Positions 17,604-26,320 are shown, counted from the first letter of the stretch. The stretch: DNA of 41,075 nt from Ruminococcus sp. (GCA_024697705.1 JAILFF010000128.1:1-41075), one strand, 5' to 3'. Program-made: numbers and translations. Notes: a model not told the origin generated them from the letters alone.

Positions 17604-18734
17604 TCAGCCGTGCTGTTCCGCTAAAACAGACGACAGAATATCGTCAATGTTGGAAGTGAAATCAGGGAATTCAGGCACCTCCGGGTATTCAAGAGCCGAG
17701 AAATCGGGCTTTGCGAGCCTGATCTCGGGCACTTCCTCAGTCATTTCCGGAATCGACATCTTAAAGTGCATTTGCGGAAGCTCTACCTTAAGAATATCGG
17801 AATCGGGGAGGCTGATCGCATCAACGATCGCTGCCTTAACGGAATCGGTGTCAATAGATACATCCATAACCCCTGACATTCCCGAGAAATCCTGTTCCGG
17901 TACCTTCACCTTACTTTGTAATGAGCCTGCTTTATACTCCGCGAGAGCAGGGACAGCTTCTGCCGACGCGATTATGCCGGGGATCTTGAATGAGATCTCG
18001 GTATCTTCGCGGGCGATATTTCCGTCAGCTACCTTAGCCTCGGGCACTGCCACGGGTTTTACCTCGACCGCGGGCTTTACCTCAGCCATTGCTTCCAAAG
18101 CCGAAGCTTCGGGAACGCTGACCTTGCTCTGCACAGCGGTATCAAAAACCAGTCCCTCGAGAGTATTATTCACAGTCTTTACGCCGGTATCGCACGAGCA
18201 ATCCAGCTTAACGGCGGGCATTTCAGCGCTCGATACGGCCACTGCGGGGTTGATATCGACGGAGGAAAGCATCGTCTTCGTTTCCTCGGAGATACTTACC
18301 TTTCCTGCCGACTTGCCAACTGCATCGACCGTTTCAGGTGCGATAGTCTTAACAGCGGTATCTGCCGCCGAAACTTCGACCTTGATATCGGGAGCTGTAA
18401 AATCGACCTTTGCAGAGGTATCGGGAACATCGACACAGACATTCACCTCAGCTGCATCTGCCAAGCCGGAGAAAAAAGCTCCGTGGGTCTCAGTTTCCCC
18501 GATCTTGGGCATATTTGCGGCGTCAATATTTACCGTAATATTGCCATCGGGAATTGTCACAGCCGGCACATCAGGCTCATTGTCAAAGGGCATATTCTTC
18601 TTGCTGATGTTGGAAAACTCGCCTTTGAGGTTTAACAGAACTTCTGTCATCTCATATTCAAAAAGCTCTTTTCTTCTTGCTATCTCAGCTTCCGCGATCT
18701 CGGCTTCAGTGAGATTTTTATCAGTATTATTCAT
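17604..18734 (-). CDS. Unknown 376-aa Val/Ala/Pro/acid-rich repetitive protein
   Basis: I do not recognise a family. Residues 1-45 look helical and charged. The remainder is acidic with irregular repeats of short hydrophobic strands spaced by Pro (VPEA, VKVPE, IPDG), and contains one CSC pair. There is no signal peptide or membrane segment. AAAGGAG lies 5 nt before the ATG, which favours this strand, although a 366-codon frame is also open on the opposite strand. Its place between the WXG100 cluster and essC suggests a secretion accessory, a substrate or a scaffold; beta-solenoid or disordered structure are both possible. Confidence 0.7.
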   Translation of the reverse strand: MNNTDKNLTEAEIAEAEIARRKELFEYEMTEVLLNLKGEFSNISKKNMPFDNEPDVPAVTIPDGNITVNIDAANMPKIGETETHGAFFSGLADAAEVNVCVDVPDTSAKVDFTAPDIKVEVSAADTAVKTIAPETVDAVGKSAGKVSISEETKTMLSSVDINPAVAVSSAEMPAVKLDCSCDTGVKTVNNTLEGLVFDTAVQSKVSVPEASALEAMAEVKPAVEVKPVAVPEAKVADGNIAREDTEISFKIPGIIASAEAVPALAEYKAGSLQSKVKVPEQDFSGMSGVMDVSIDTDSVKAAIVDAISLPDSDILKVELPQMHFKMSIPEMTEEVPEIRLAKPDFSALEYPEVPEFPDFTSNIDDILSSVLAEQHG

Positions 18735-18826
18735 AATTCTCCTTTAACAATTAACTTTTGTTTTCTCTGCACGGTACAATTCAAATATGAGATCCTTCAC
18801 AAAGATTGTCTGGATCCTTTGTATGT

Positions 18827-18921
18827 ATATTCCGACCGCTCCTTATGTAGCGACGCCAAAACCGGTTGCGCGTCAAAACCGTCGCGGTCGGATATCATAC
18901 TTATGCAAAAGCCTTTGTAAA
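18827..18921 (-). promoter_or_regulatory. Candidate promoter followed by a strong inverted repeat
   Basis: On the minus strand TTTACA (18921-18916), a 16-bp spacer and TATGAT (18899-18894) form a fair promoter. It runs straight into an inverted repeat pairing 18827-18839 with 18884-18895 (CCGACCGC/GCGGTCGG core), with an inner GACGC/GCGTC stem. The arrangement could be a terminator for the WXG100 gene or an attenuator for the 376-aa gene and essC. Confidence 0.4.
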
Positions 18922-18942
18922 CGATCTGCCTGAAACGCCGTC

Positions 18943-19248
18943 TTAGCCGAGGCTCTGAGGAATGTTCTCGGCGATCTGCTGATCGGCTTCCATCATGGTC
19001 TTGATGTTCTGCTGGAGCAGCTCGGCGAGACCCTTGATCATCTCGGGGATCTTGTTGCCGGTGTACTCAAGAACGGGACCGCCCATGAAGGAGATGAGCT
19101 TGTCCTTGCTGTCGCCTTCCCAAGCAGAAACGGCGGACTCGAAATCGTTGTTCAGCTTGTTAGCTGCGCTGGTGTATCTGTCAGCGATGTCATTGATCTG
19201 CTGAACGGTGCTCTGCATTGCTTCATATCTAAAAACTATATCTGCCAT
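18943..19248 (-). CDS. WXG100-family secreted protein
   Basis: A 101-residue helical hairpin with a canonical W-E-G turn (SAWEGDSKDK, Trp near residue 43), typical of EsxA-like T7SS substrates. AAAGGAG lies at good spacing before the ATG. It ends QSLG, which matches the start of the tail motif of two sister proteins in the locus but lacks the NRDP extension. It is the third of three consecutive small WXG100-type genes, suggesting a family of partners forming heterodimers or separate substrates. Confidence 0.92.
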   Translation of the reverse strand: MADIVFRYEAMQSTVQQINDIADRYTSAANKLNNDFESAVSAWEGDSKDKLISFMGGPVLEYTGNKIPEMIKGLAELLQQNIKTMMEADQQIAENIPQSLG

Positions 19249-19361
19249 GATAAATTACTCCTTTATATATATTTGGTCTGAAATTGACCCATAAAAGTTA
19301 GGTGTTAGTGGAATACTTATGTTTCTTGACTTAAGCAGTCAAACCGTCATGCTCCCAAACG

Positions 19362-19679
19362 TCAGGAGGGGTCACGGTTAGCGTCGCCCAGCTGCGGGTC
19401 AACGGTGTCAAGCAGCTGAGTCTTGATGCTGTCGAGCATGGACTTGATGCTTGCGGTCAGGGAAGCGGAAGGATCGGTGAGGTTCTCCTGGAGAGCCGGA
19501 GTTACCTTAGCGTTGAAGAACTCGGTATAACCGTCAGCAGCATCGCCCATGAAGTCGTTGGAGGTCAGGGTGCGGATAGCGTTGGAAAGCTCTTCATACA
19601 GGCTGTTAGCCTCTGCTACATAGGTTTCTACAGCGCTCTTGGCTTCTTCTACGATAGCGGTTGTTAAGATAGTTGACAT
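19362..19679 (-). CDS. WXG100-like protein with FMG in place of WXG
   Basis: A 105-residue predicted helical hairpin. The turn reads NDFMGDAADGY, aligning with the AWEGDSKDK turn of the neighbour, so Trp is replaced by Phe. It ends QLGDANRDPS, close to the tail of the WXG100 protein at 12256-12561. AAGGGAG lies 9 nt before the ATG. A short palindrome (TTGACT/AGTCAA) follows the gene at about 19337-19353. The fold assignment rests on size, helical pattern, the conserved Gly of the turn and position. Confidence 0.82.
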   Translation of the reverse strand: MSTILTTAIVEEAKSAVETYVAEANSLYEELSNAIRTLTSNDFMGDAADGYTEFFNAKVTPALQENLTDPSASLTASIKSMLDSIKTQLLDTVDPQLGDANRDPS

Positions 19680-19747
19680 ACTTTAAAACTCCCTTCAAAA
19701 TTTGAAAAATATCATTTCAATACCGATCGTTCGACCGATATTAACAA

Positions 19748-20065
19748 TTACGAATTAATGAAGCTCACAACTTCTCTGTACTCATCAAATACCGAGCGAT
19801 AAGCGTCGGTGCATTTTCTGAGCGTTTCGGAGATGTGATCCACGACGATCTTCTGCTCTTCCATCGGCTTGATAAGATTGTTCCGGCAGGAATCCATAAA
19901 CTTGCGTCCTGCGGGAGAATCGAAGCCTCTTTGCAGATCGTCAAGCATCGACTCGATGTCTTTTCTCAGGCTGTTGATCTTTTGGGAAAGATCTTCAAAA
20001 TCACTTGAAGCCTTTGCAAAAGCCTCTTCATCCAGAACGATGCTTTTAGTAAGTGCATCCAGCAT
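19748..20065 (-). CDS. Degenerate WXG100-like protein
   Basis: A 105-residue all-helical protein whose turn (RGFDSPAGRKF) lacks both Trp and the canonical Gly but keeps the pattern of a WXG100 hairpin: two helices of about 40 residues. AAGGGTG lies about 8 nt before the ATG. In heterodimeric pairs one partner is often degenerate, so it may pair with one of the two following small proteins. Function is inferred from size and position. Confidence 0.72.
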   Translation of the reverse strand: MLDALTKSIVLDEEAFAKASSDFEDLSQKINSLRKDIESMLDDLQRGFDSPAGRKFMDSCRNNLIKPMEEQKIVVDHISETLRKCTDAYRSVFDEYREVVSFINS

Positions 20066-20097
20066 TAATAGTCACCCTTTCTGTTAACGGAAACAGT

Positions 20098-21660
20098 TTA
20101 CTTAGCTGAAAGCTCTTCCTTGCACATTTCGATATACTGATCTACCGAGGCCTTATCCTCCTCGCTCATCAGCGAAGCCATTTCCTGTGCCTTGGCAAAC
20201 TTACCGGTCTCAGCGTACATTCTCGCACGGAAGATAACAGCAAAAGCACTGCCTTCCTTATTTATCATCTTACTGCGGAAATATGCGATCTTCTCCTCGT
20301 AGATGCGGTCAGCCTCTTCCTTGGTGAAACCGTCGTTTCTATCCGCGAGCTGCTTTACCGAGAAAGCCTCGGAATAGTGCGAGAAATAAGAATAGTACTC
20401 GTTATCGCTGTTTTTCAGCTCTCTGCTTATTTCTATTACTTTCTTATAATTCTCTTTAAGTGCGTAGCAGGAAAGAAGAATAAACTCCAGTCTGTCGCCG
20501 AAATCGGTGCCGTACTCCGCCTCCGCCTGCGCCGCTTCTTCTTCGATAAGCTTTGCAACTTCGGAGGTACCGTCGCCTATGAGATCCACATCAGCGATAG
20601 GATTGCCCTCGTCGTCGAGTTCGATCTGGACTTCATCATTGGCGATCTTTTCGTCGAGCTTTTCCATCGCATCGGAGAGCATTTCATCAAGCTCTTCGGC
20701 TGAAGGTTCACCGTCAACTGCGGGTGTCACTGCGGCTTCTTCGGATTTGGCTGCTGCTTTATTGGGATCAGTCAGGCTCTCGGCTACTTCGATAGCCTCG
20801 TCCGTTCTGCCCATCTTCATGCAGAGCTCGGCAAGAGTAAGCTTGAGCTCATTAGCCTGCTCGTCGCCGGCCATACCGCTGCTGATGATAGCGGTAAGCA
20901 ATCCGTATGCCTTATTGTTGTAATCATCGGACATTTCGCCTTCGGCAACGTCCGCGACAGTGATATAGAGCATAACTCTGCTCGACTCGATAGGAAGTGC
21001 ATTTTCCTCGTTATCGTTGGCAAACTTTTCTGCATCCTCCAATGTCTTTTCTGCCTTATCGTATTCACCCTTCGACATAAGTATGTTAAAGTATACCATA
21101 TAGCAGCGGATATCGGAAGGTGCGATATTGAGCCACTGGAGAGCGACCTTTTCCGCGTTATCGATATCCTGGATCATCATGTAGAGCTTGACCTTCTCCG
21201 AAAGAACATCGGGACTCAGAGAAGATTCACCTGTCTTGTCAAATTCCTCAAGCTTTTTGTAGTTTGCAAGAGCGGATTTAACATCGTTTCTGAGCGTGCA
21301 GATAAGCGCCAGCTGATAATAAAGTCTTGCTTTTACGTCGTCGCTGCAGCCCTTGATCTCGGCATTTGAGTAACTTTCAAGAGCCTTCGGAATATCACCT
21401 GCGAAAAAGTAAGCGTTACCCATATTAAAATGGTTATCGCCGTTTTCGGGATCGAGTTCAAGTGCTCTCTGGAAGTACTTGAAGGATTCCTCGGTCTTTT
21501 CGGCAGCAGCGCTTGCAGCGCCGGCTCTTGAAAGAGCGTAGATATCGTCCGGGTCTTCTTCCAATGCCTTATCGTACCAATCCTTGGCAAGAACGTAATT
21601 GTCGTTCTCATACGCTAAATCGGCATTGGCAATGGATTCATTGTATCTTTCCTGATCCAT
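20098..21660 (-). CDS. TPR-repeat protein of the secretion locus
   Basis: A cytoplasmic protein of 520 residues with at least three clear tetratricopeptide repeats at about 13-115 (YVLAKDWYDKALEEDP; SFKYFQRALELDPEN; IPKALESYSNAEIKG) and weaker helical repeats to about 285. An acidic stretch (about 310-370) separates these from a further helical C-terminal part. There is no signal peptide or membrane segment. GAGGTGAT precedes the ATG. It sits between the large effector-like proteins and the small WXG100 genes, so a chaperone or adaptor role in presenting substrates is plausible. Confidence 0.85.
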   Translation of the reverse strand: MDQERYNESIANADLAYENDNYVLAKDWYDKALEEDPDDIYALSRAGAASAAAEKTEESFKYFQRALELDPENGDNHFNMGNAYFFAGDIPKALESYSNAEIKGCSDDVKARLYYQLALICTLRNDVKSALANYKKLEEFDKTGESSLSPDVLSEKVKLYMMIQDIDNAEKVALQWLNIAPSDIRCYMVYFNILMSKGEYDKAEKTLEDAEKFANDNEENALPIESSRVMLYITVADVAEGEMSDDYNNKAYGLLTAIISSGMAGDEQANELKLTLAELCMKMGRTDEAIEVAESLTDPNKAAAKSEEAAVTPAVDGEPSAEELDEMLSDAMEKLDEKIANDEVQIELDDEGNPIADVDLIGDGTSEVAKLIEEEAAQAEAEYGTDFGDRLEFILLSCYALKENYKKVIEISRELKNSDNEYYSYFSHYSEAFSVKQLADRNDGFTKEEADRIYEEKIAYFRSKMINKEGSAFAVIFRARMYAETGKFAKAQEMASLMSEEDKASVDQYIEMCKEELSAK

Positions 21661-21802
21661 TTAACATATCACCTCATTTTTATTAATCGGAGCCGCGGCG
21701 ATCGGATGTCCCGTAACCGACCATAATGCCATAATGCTGCCCCGTTTTTACCGAAATCAAAGAACTGCGTTCTTTTATAGAGCCCTTACGAGCTTGTTAC
21801 GG

Positions 21803-23266
21803 TCAGGCAACGACCGCACCAAAGAAAGTGGGCTTGAAGATAACGTTGATGTTGATATTAATGTGTACCGGTCTGATGATATCTCTGATATCTATCGGAG
21901 GTACCGGAGTAGGAACAGGCAGCGGAGTAGGATGTATGATACTGTGGATCACTTCGCCGATCGAATGACCTGCGTTAATGATCGCCTGAGGAAGATCGGG
22001 CTTAAGCTGCTGTAAAGCTTGCTGCACAGCTTCTCCGCCATGCGAATGTCCCGTAACCGTAGTCGTACTTCCCGCGTTGCTGTTTCCGATATTGTGCAGT
22101 CCGTTATTGATCCGGTCAACAGGAGCTACACCACCCGGAAGAACAGGAAGATCATACTTCTCTGCAACGAATTCCTTGAAATTATGTGTAAACTCAACAT
22201 TCATAGCCTGGTAGCCGTCCCAAATCTGTCCGTCCTTCTTTACGCCGATAACATTGCTGTTGACGAATTCCTTGACGGAATCAAACGCCTGCTGCAATAC
22301 GCCGCTCTTCTTGATGACCTCGTTGATGGCATTGCCGATCGCTTCATCGACCTTAGCCACAACGTTCTGGAACAATCCCTGTGCTACCTTTTCGCCGAAC
22401 TGCTTGGCTATCTCACCGGCAGTTCTGCCGACAGAAGCAGGTGCGAGACCGAATGCTATGCCGAAGAACAGGTCTCTTGCAAGATCGCCCTTCATTTCCG
22501 AGAACTTCTTACCGTCAAACAGTCCGTCAACGAGCGTTCCTGCCGCTCCTCCGAACCACGAGAGAGGTGTGAAGCCTGTCATAACGGCTGCGCCGTCAAA
22601 GAAGCCTTCGATCACACCCTTGAACGCGCCGCTTGCGGCTGCGTCAAAGACGTCGCCCGCAGAACCTCCGGTCACAGCTGTGAAAATTCCTTCCACAACT
22701 ATTCCCGAAAGGGTATCGATAATTACCATTGTCGTCAGCGGTGCTATCGCAGGACAGAAGTAAGTTACGATGCCGAGACCCAGCAATATTATACCGGTAA
22801 TTGCCAGCTTCTGTATAGACTTCTTGTGATTCCTGTAGAACTGCTGAACAGCATTGAAGAACTTCTCGATAGTTCTGCCTGCTATCTTTATAACTTTTCT
22901 TACAAAGTTCGCAAACGATGGTCTCGCCCACGGATTAACAAGGTAGAACATCTCCCTGTTTATCGCGACCATTACGGCGACCCTCGTATCCGTCTTTACG
23001 GTATGAACAATAAATTCGCCGAGCTTCTTCTGAGCAGTAACGATCTTTTCGATCTTCTTCTGTTCAGCCCTCAGTCTCGCTTCAATACTGTCAACCGCAG
23101 TCTGAAGGTTTCCGACTCCTCCATTTGCCTGAGAAGTCATCCTTGTTACTGTTTTAAAAGTTGCGGCAACGGCCCTTGCCTCATTGAGCATCTTATCATA
23201 GCTCATGGCAAATGCTGCAACGGTTATAGCTCCACCGAGACCGCCCGCATTCAACTCAATTCTCAT
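21803..23266 (-). CDS. Large T7SS effector-like protein, paralogue 2
   Basis: The first 116 residues align without gaps to the next upstream gene product (about 57% identical by eye), ending in the shared motif VNPWARP. A helical spacer with QQFYRNHKKSI, a hydrophobic segment (about 153-190) and Gly/Ala-rich stretches (FDAAASGAFKGVIEG) follow, like the pre-toxin regions of polymorphic toxins. The rest differs between paralogues; here it includes GHSHGG at 406-411, which looks like a lipase nucleophile elbow but has only 76 residues after it. It ends with Pro-rich and beta-like stretches and FKPTFFGAVVA. No known toxin domain is evident. It is not a standard LXG protein but is placed like one. 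Confidence 0.72.
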   Translation of the reverse strand: MRIELNAGGLGGAITVAAFAMSYDKMLNEARAVAATFKTVTRMTSQANGGVGNLQTAVDSIEARLRAEQKKIEKIVTAQKKLGEFIVHTVKTDTRVAVMVAINREMFYLVNPWARPSFANFVRKVIKIAGRTIEKFFNAVQQFYRNHKKSIQKLAITGIILLGLGIVTYFCPAIAPLTTMVIIDTLSGIVVEGIFTAVTGGSAGDVFDAAASGAFKGVIEGFFDGAAVMTGFTPLSWFGGAAGTLVDGLFDGKKFSEMKGDLARDLFFGIAFGLAPASVGRTAGEIAKQFGEKVAQGLFQNVVAKVDEAIGNAINEVIKKSGVLQQAFDSVKEFVNSNVIGVKKDGQIWDGYQAMNVEFTHNFKEFVAEKYDLPVLPGGVAPVDRINNGLHNIGNSNAGSTTTVTGHSHGGEAVQQALQQLKPDLPQAIINAGHSIGEVIHSIIHPTPLPVPTPVPPIDIRDIIRPVHINININVIFKPTFFGAVVA

Positions 23267-23315
23267 ATGACTTCAAATCATCACCCTTCAAATACCCGAA
23301 CGTCTCGGGTCATGC

Positions 23316-24824
23316 TCATGCCATCATGGGAGTTGGTTTAAATCCCGAAACAGCAAAGCTCTTGTTGAAAATACCATCGACAGGCTTGATCTTCACATCA
23401 AAATTCACCGATGATAAATTTGTAAATGTCTGAACGTTCGTAAGCGCAGTGTTAAATTTGGGCATAGATATTGAAGCAGAGTTCAATATTGATTTGTCAT
23501 TTCCGAATGATGAAAGCACATTCTTTGCCGAGTTGTCGATCATCGCACCGAGCGCGGTCTTGTTTACACCCGAACTGCTGCCGAATATCATCTTGGGCAG
23601 CGTGGTCGCCGACTGGATACCGATTTTCTTGGCAGTTTCCTTAAGTACGTTCTTACTCAGCGCAGATGAGATCTCTCTCTTGGCGAATCCGCTTCCGGCG
23701 CTCCAGGGGCTCTTATATGCCGCCTTGAACATCGACTTGGTCAGTTTGCTGCTTATCAGCTTGCGTTCAAATTTTGTCGCGGTGCCGTTTTTGACCTTAT
23801 CGCCTATATTTTGTGCCTTATCATGTTTCCACACGGTGAACTTCTGCGAAGCGAACTCCTTGGTTGCGCCTGTCAGGAAGTTCTTTCCTGCGTCCTTAAA
23901 TACTACCTTTGAAGCACCCTTGAGCGTACCGTTATCCACCGCATAATTTATGGTGTTGCTGACGATACCGCCCAGCGAGTTCGACGCTCCGCTTGCAATT
24001 ACCTGAGCGCCGAGAGCGAATTTAGCCGATACATTTGCCTTGCTGGCGTAGATCAGCGGTCCGACCTTGGACAACGAACCGGTTATTGCGCCCTTGACAG
24101 TGCCGCTCAGATAACCGTCTGCCGCACCGTCGAAGATCGCTCCGCCCATTCCCTTGAACGTGCCGTTCTCCTTGTAGTACTGTATACCCGCCGACGCGCC
24201 GCTTATCGCTGCCGACGTAAGTCCCGTCGTGATAGCGCCCTTGAGTGCAAGCGCTACGAGAGGACCTGCCGCCGTTCCGCCGGTCGCAATGGAGAGTGCC
24301 GCCAGTCCGACTGTGATACCCACGCCAATGAGTATCTTCTTTATCGCTTTCTTGTGTTTCTGGTAGAATTTCTTTATACCGTTCCAAGCCTTCTTGACGG
24401 TATTGACAAATTTCTTGCCCTTGTCGCAGAGCCAACCCAAAGCTTTCTTCCACCACGAGCGTTTTTTCGGAACGGGAGGTCTTGCCCACGGGTTGACCTG
24501 ATAGAAAAGTTCCTTGTTTATCGCGACCATGGCGGCGACTTTTCTGTCCTTCGTCACGGTGTTTACGATAAATTCGCCCAGTTTTTTCTTGGTTGTGTCG
24601 AGCTTGGTAAGTTTCCGCTCTTCTTTTGCGATCCTTAGATCGATCTCCCTGAGAGCGCTGTCGAGAATCCCGACTCCGCCGCTCATGCTGTGAGTCATTT
24701 TCTTCACAGCCTTAAAGCTTGCGGCGACACTTTTGGAATCGGATATGAGCTTATCGAGACCGGAGCTGAATCCTGCCACGGTTATGAGACCGCCCAATCC
24801 TCCTGCATTTAATTGAATTCTCAT
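23316..24824 (-). CDS. Large T7SS effector-like protein, paralogue 1
   Basis: Shares its N-terminal domain (MRIxLNAGGLGG to VNPWARP, residues 1-116) with the next gene. The order is then a basic stretch (KKRSWWKKALGW), KKFYQKHKKAI, a hydrophobic Gly/Ala-rich segment (about 162-212), and alternating Gly/Ala repeats (FDGAADGYLSGTVKGAITG). The C-terminal half is Ser/Lys-rich, without a recognised catalytic domain, and ends SGFKPTPMMA, echoing the FKPT end of paralogue 2. GGAGAG lies upstream of the ATG. The conserved head with variable remainder is the usual form of polymorphic secreted toxins, but toxicity is only inference. Confidence 0.72.
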   Translation of the reverse strand: MRIQLNAGGLGGLITVAGFSSGLDKLISDSKSVAASFKAVKKMTHSMSGGVGILDSALREIDLRIAKEERKLTKLDTTKKKLGEFIVNTVTKDRKVAAMVAINKELFYQVNPWARPPVPKKRSWWKKALGWLCDKGKKFVNTVKKAWNGIKKFYQKHKKAIKKILIGVGITVGLAALSIATGGTAAGPLVALALKGAITTGLTSAAISGASAGIQYYKENGTFKGMGGAIFDGAADGYLSGTVKGAITGSLSKVGPLIYASKANVSAKFALGAQVIASGASNSLGGIVSNTINYAVDNGTLKGASKVVFKDAGKNFLTGATKEFASQKFTVWKHDKAQNIGDKVKNGTATKFERKLISSKLTKSMFKAAYKSPWSAGSGFAKREISSALSKNVLKETAKKIGIQSATTLPKMIFGSSSGVNKTALGAMIDNSAKNVLSSFGNDKSILNSASISMPKFNTALTNVQTFTNLSSVNFDVKIKPVDGIFNKSFAVSGFKPTPMMA

Positions 24825-24843
24825 CAGTTTTCACTCTCCGCTC

Positions 24844-25434
24844 TCACATAAATTTGCGGTAATAATACATAGAGCTGATGCTTTGGTTGATCGTCCGTTT
24901 GCACGACATAGAAAGCACACCCAACTGCTGGATCCTCTTTGAAAGCTCATCTGCCTGCTGAGCCAGCTGAGCCATCTGCTTTTTCAGATCCTCGATAGCC
25001 TGTTCGAGTCTTGCCTTCTCCTTCTTGTACTCATCGAGAGCAGTGTTTGAATTCGGGTCTTCGGTAACCCCGGGGGCTTTGAAAACCTCTGCAAGATCGG
25101 GCGGATTGATGCCGCTGCACTTAATGCACTGCTTAAAGCCGTTGTCCGCATCCTGCGCCGCCTTGTTTGCCACAGCAATAGTCTGAGGCACATTCACCGA
25201 AAGCCAGCCGCCATTGCCTTCAAGACAGTTAATGATACGTTCAATGTCCTCAACTCTCTGTTCAAAGTTGATCTTGTTAGAATTGCACTGACTGTACTGG
25301 TTTCTTGCATCTCTCAGCTCACCACGGCAGGAAGATGACTCATTCTCATACTTCCTGTACTCGCTCGCCGCACTGTTATACTGTGACTTCGCCGCGTAAT
25401 AAGCACTCGATGCATCGTCTTTTGATATTGCCAT
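24844..25434 (-). CDS. Coiled-coil protein, Lap/YwqH-like, first gene of the secretion operon
   Basis: A 196-residue protein made mainly of two coiled-coil stretches (about 10-75 and 125-175: SEYRKYENESS and KKQMAQLAQQADELSKRIQQL) flanking a loop with two Cys (CIKC). It resembles in size and position the DUF5082/YwqH helical proteins encoded just before LXG toxins, which help target them to the secretion machine. The family assignment is by pattern only. The ribosome site directly before the ATG is weak, while a strong one serves a nine-codon leader frame just upstream (25445-25471), suggesting translational coupling. Confidence 0.72.
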   Translation of the reverse strand: MAISKDDASSAYYAAKSQYNSAASEYRKYENESSSCRGELRDARNQYSQCNSNKINFEQRVEDIERIINCLEGNGGWLSVNVPQTIAVANKAAQDADNGFKQCIKCSGINPPDLAEVFKAPGVTEDPNSNTALDEYKKEKARLEQAIEDLKKQMAQLAQQADELSKRIQQLGVLSMSCKRTINQSISSMYYYRKFM

Positions 25435-25444
25435 ATCAGTTCTT

Positions 25445-25483
25445 CAAGCTATGGAAAATAAATTAGCCACAGCCTCCTCCTTT
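25445..25483 (-). promoter_or_regulatory. Strong ribosome site and nine-codon leader frame before the T7SS operon
   Basis: AAGGAGG (25483-25477) lies 5 nt before a GTG (25471) that opens a frame of eight codons plus TGA (25447-25445). The TGA is 10 nt before the ATG of the first secretion gene, in another frame. Terminating ribosomes could re-initiate there. Confidence 0.45.
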
Positions 25484-26044
25484 CATCTAAAATAATAAAT
25501 AACTCATACATTGAATGTATGATAATTTATCCCAAAAATTTACAGTGACCAAAAGCAGATTGCCAAACATAAGTTCTTTACTTAATATAAAAGAAAAACG
25601 CAGGCACATTCTGCCGGTCGTTTCGCAGATATTCGGAATCGGGCGTGATGTCCGCTTCCTATACGGTCTTGTAACTAAAAATCAAGCATAAATATAATCA
25701 CGATTTAAACGATGAAAGCGGACGTAACACACATGACCCGCAGGTCACAGTAACCATTCCCTGACAGCATCTAATAAAACGCTCAAAATATAAAGGTGCA
25801 AGCAAAACGGACTATATCCGTTTCTCGGACAGTAGAAAATCGCCACAGTGGAGAGTATGAAAATATCCGCATAAAGAAAAGTAAAATTGGAATGACTGAG
25901 ATCTGAAATAATTATAAAATCAGCGGAGCGCGAGCAATCAGATTTTTCAACCCGCGTTTTGTCATAACAATGACAAAAATATTTTCTCAAATTAAATCGA
26001 AATATGGCACAATCTCTAAAATCCTACCGTTATCTGATATTTCT

Positions 26045-26073
26045 ATTATATCACAAGCCCATATAGTTGTCAA
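26045..26073 (-). promoter_or_regulatory. Sigma-A type promoter for the type VII secretion locus
   Basis: On the minus strand TTGACA (26073-26068) and TATAAT (26050-26045) have a 17-bp spacer, a perfect consensus. It faces the fifteen-gene secretion cluster with no other gene between. Confidence 0.8.
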
Positions 26074-26320
26074 TAGCCAAAAATAATAATTATACGTTTT
26101 AACTTAAAAATTGTCAATTTCCACAATTATTATTTTTGTTATTTAGCGATTAGTAACTAAGCAAATCAAAAACTTATCATTTTTTGATATTTTCAAACGT
26201 TTTTATGATAATTTTTGCGATATTTATTGTATTTCATTTATAGTACTTCACAGCCGATAGGCACTGCTTGTTCATATTTCCGTCAAAAAATATATACTTC
26301 AAATATATACTCATATACGC

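Noticed and set aside
17647..18747. 366-codon plus-strand frame opposite the 376-aa gene
   Set aside because: It has no ribosome site, while the minus-strand gene has AAAGGAG 5 nt before its ATG and lies in line with the operon. Low-complexity codon use keeps both strands open.
22019..23341. 440-codon plus-strand frame opposite effector paralogue 2
   Set aside because: The minus-strand protein has a clear paralogue in the next gene with an ungapped conserved head, so the plus frame is a shadow.
21803..24824. Calling the two effector-like proteins LXG toxins
   Set aside because: The N-terminal sequence lacks the LXG pattern and no known toxin domain is visible; only the gene order resembles LXG operons.
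25745..25990. 81-codon minus-strand frame in the T7SS leader
   Set aside because: TTG start, no Shine-Dalgarno, no recognisable protein features.
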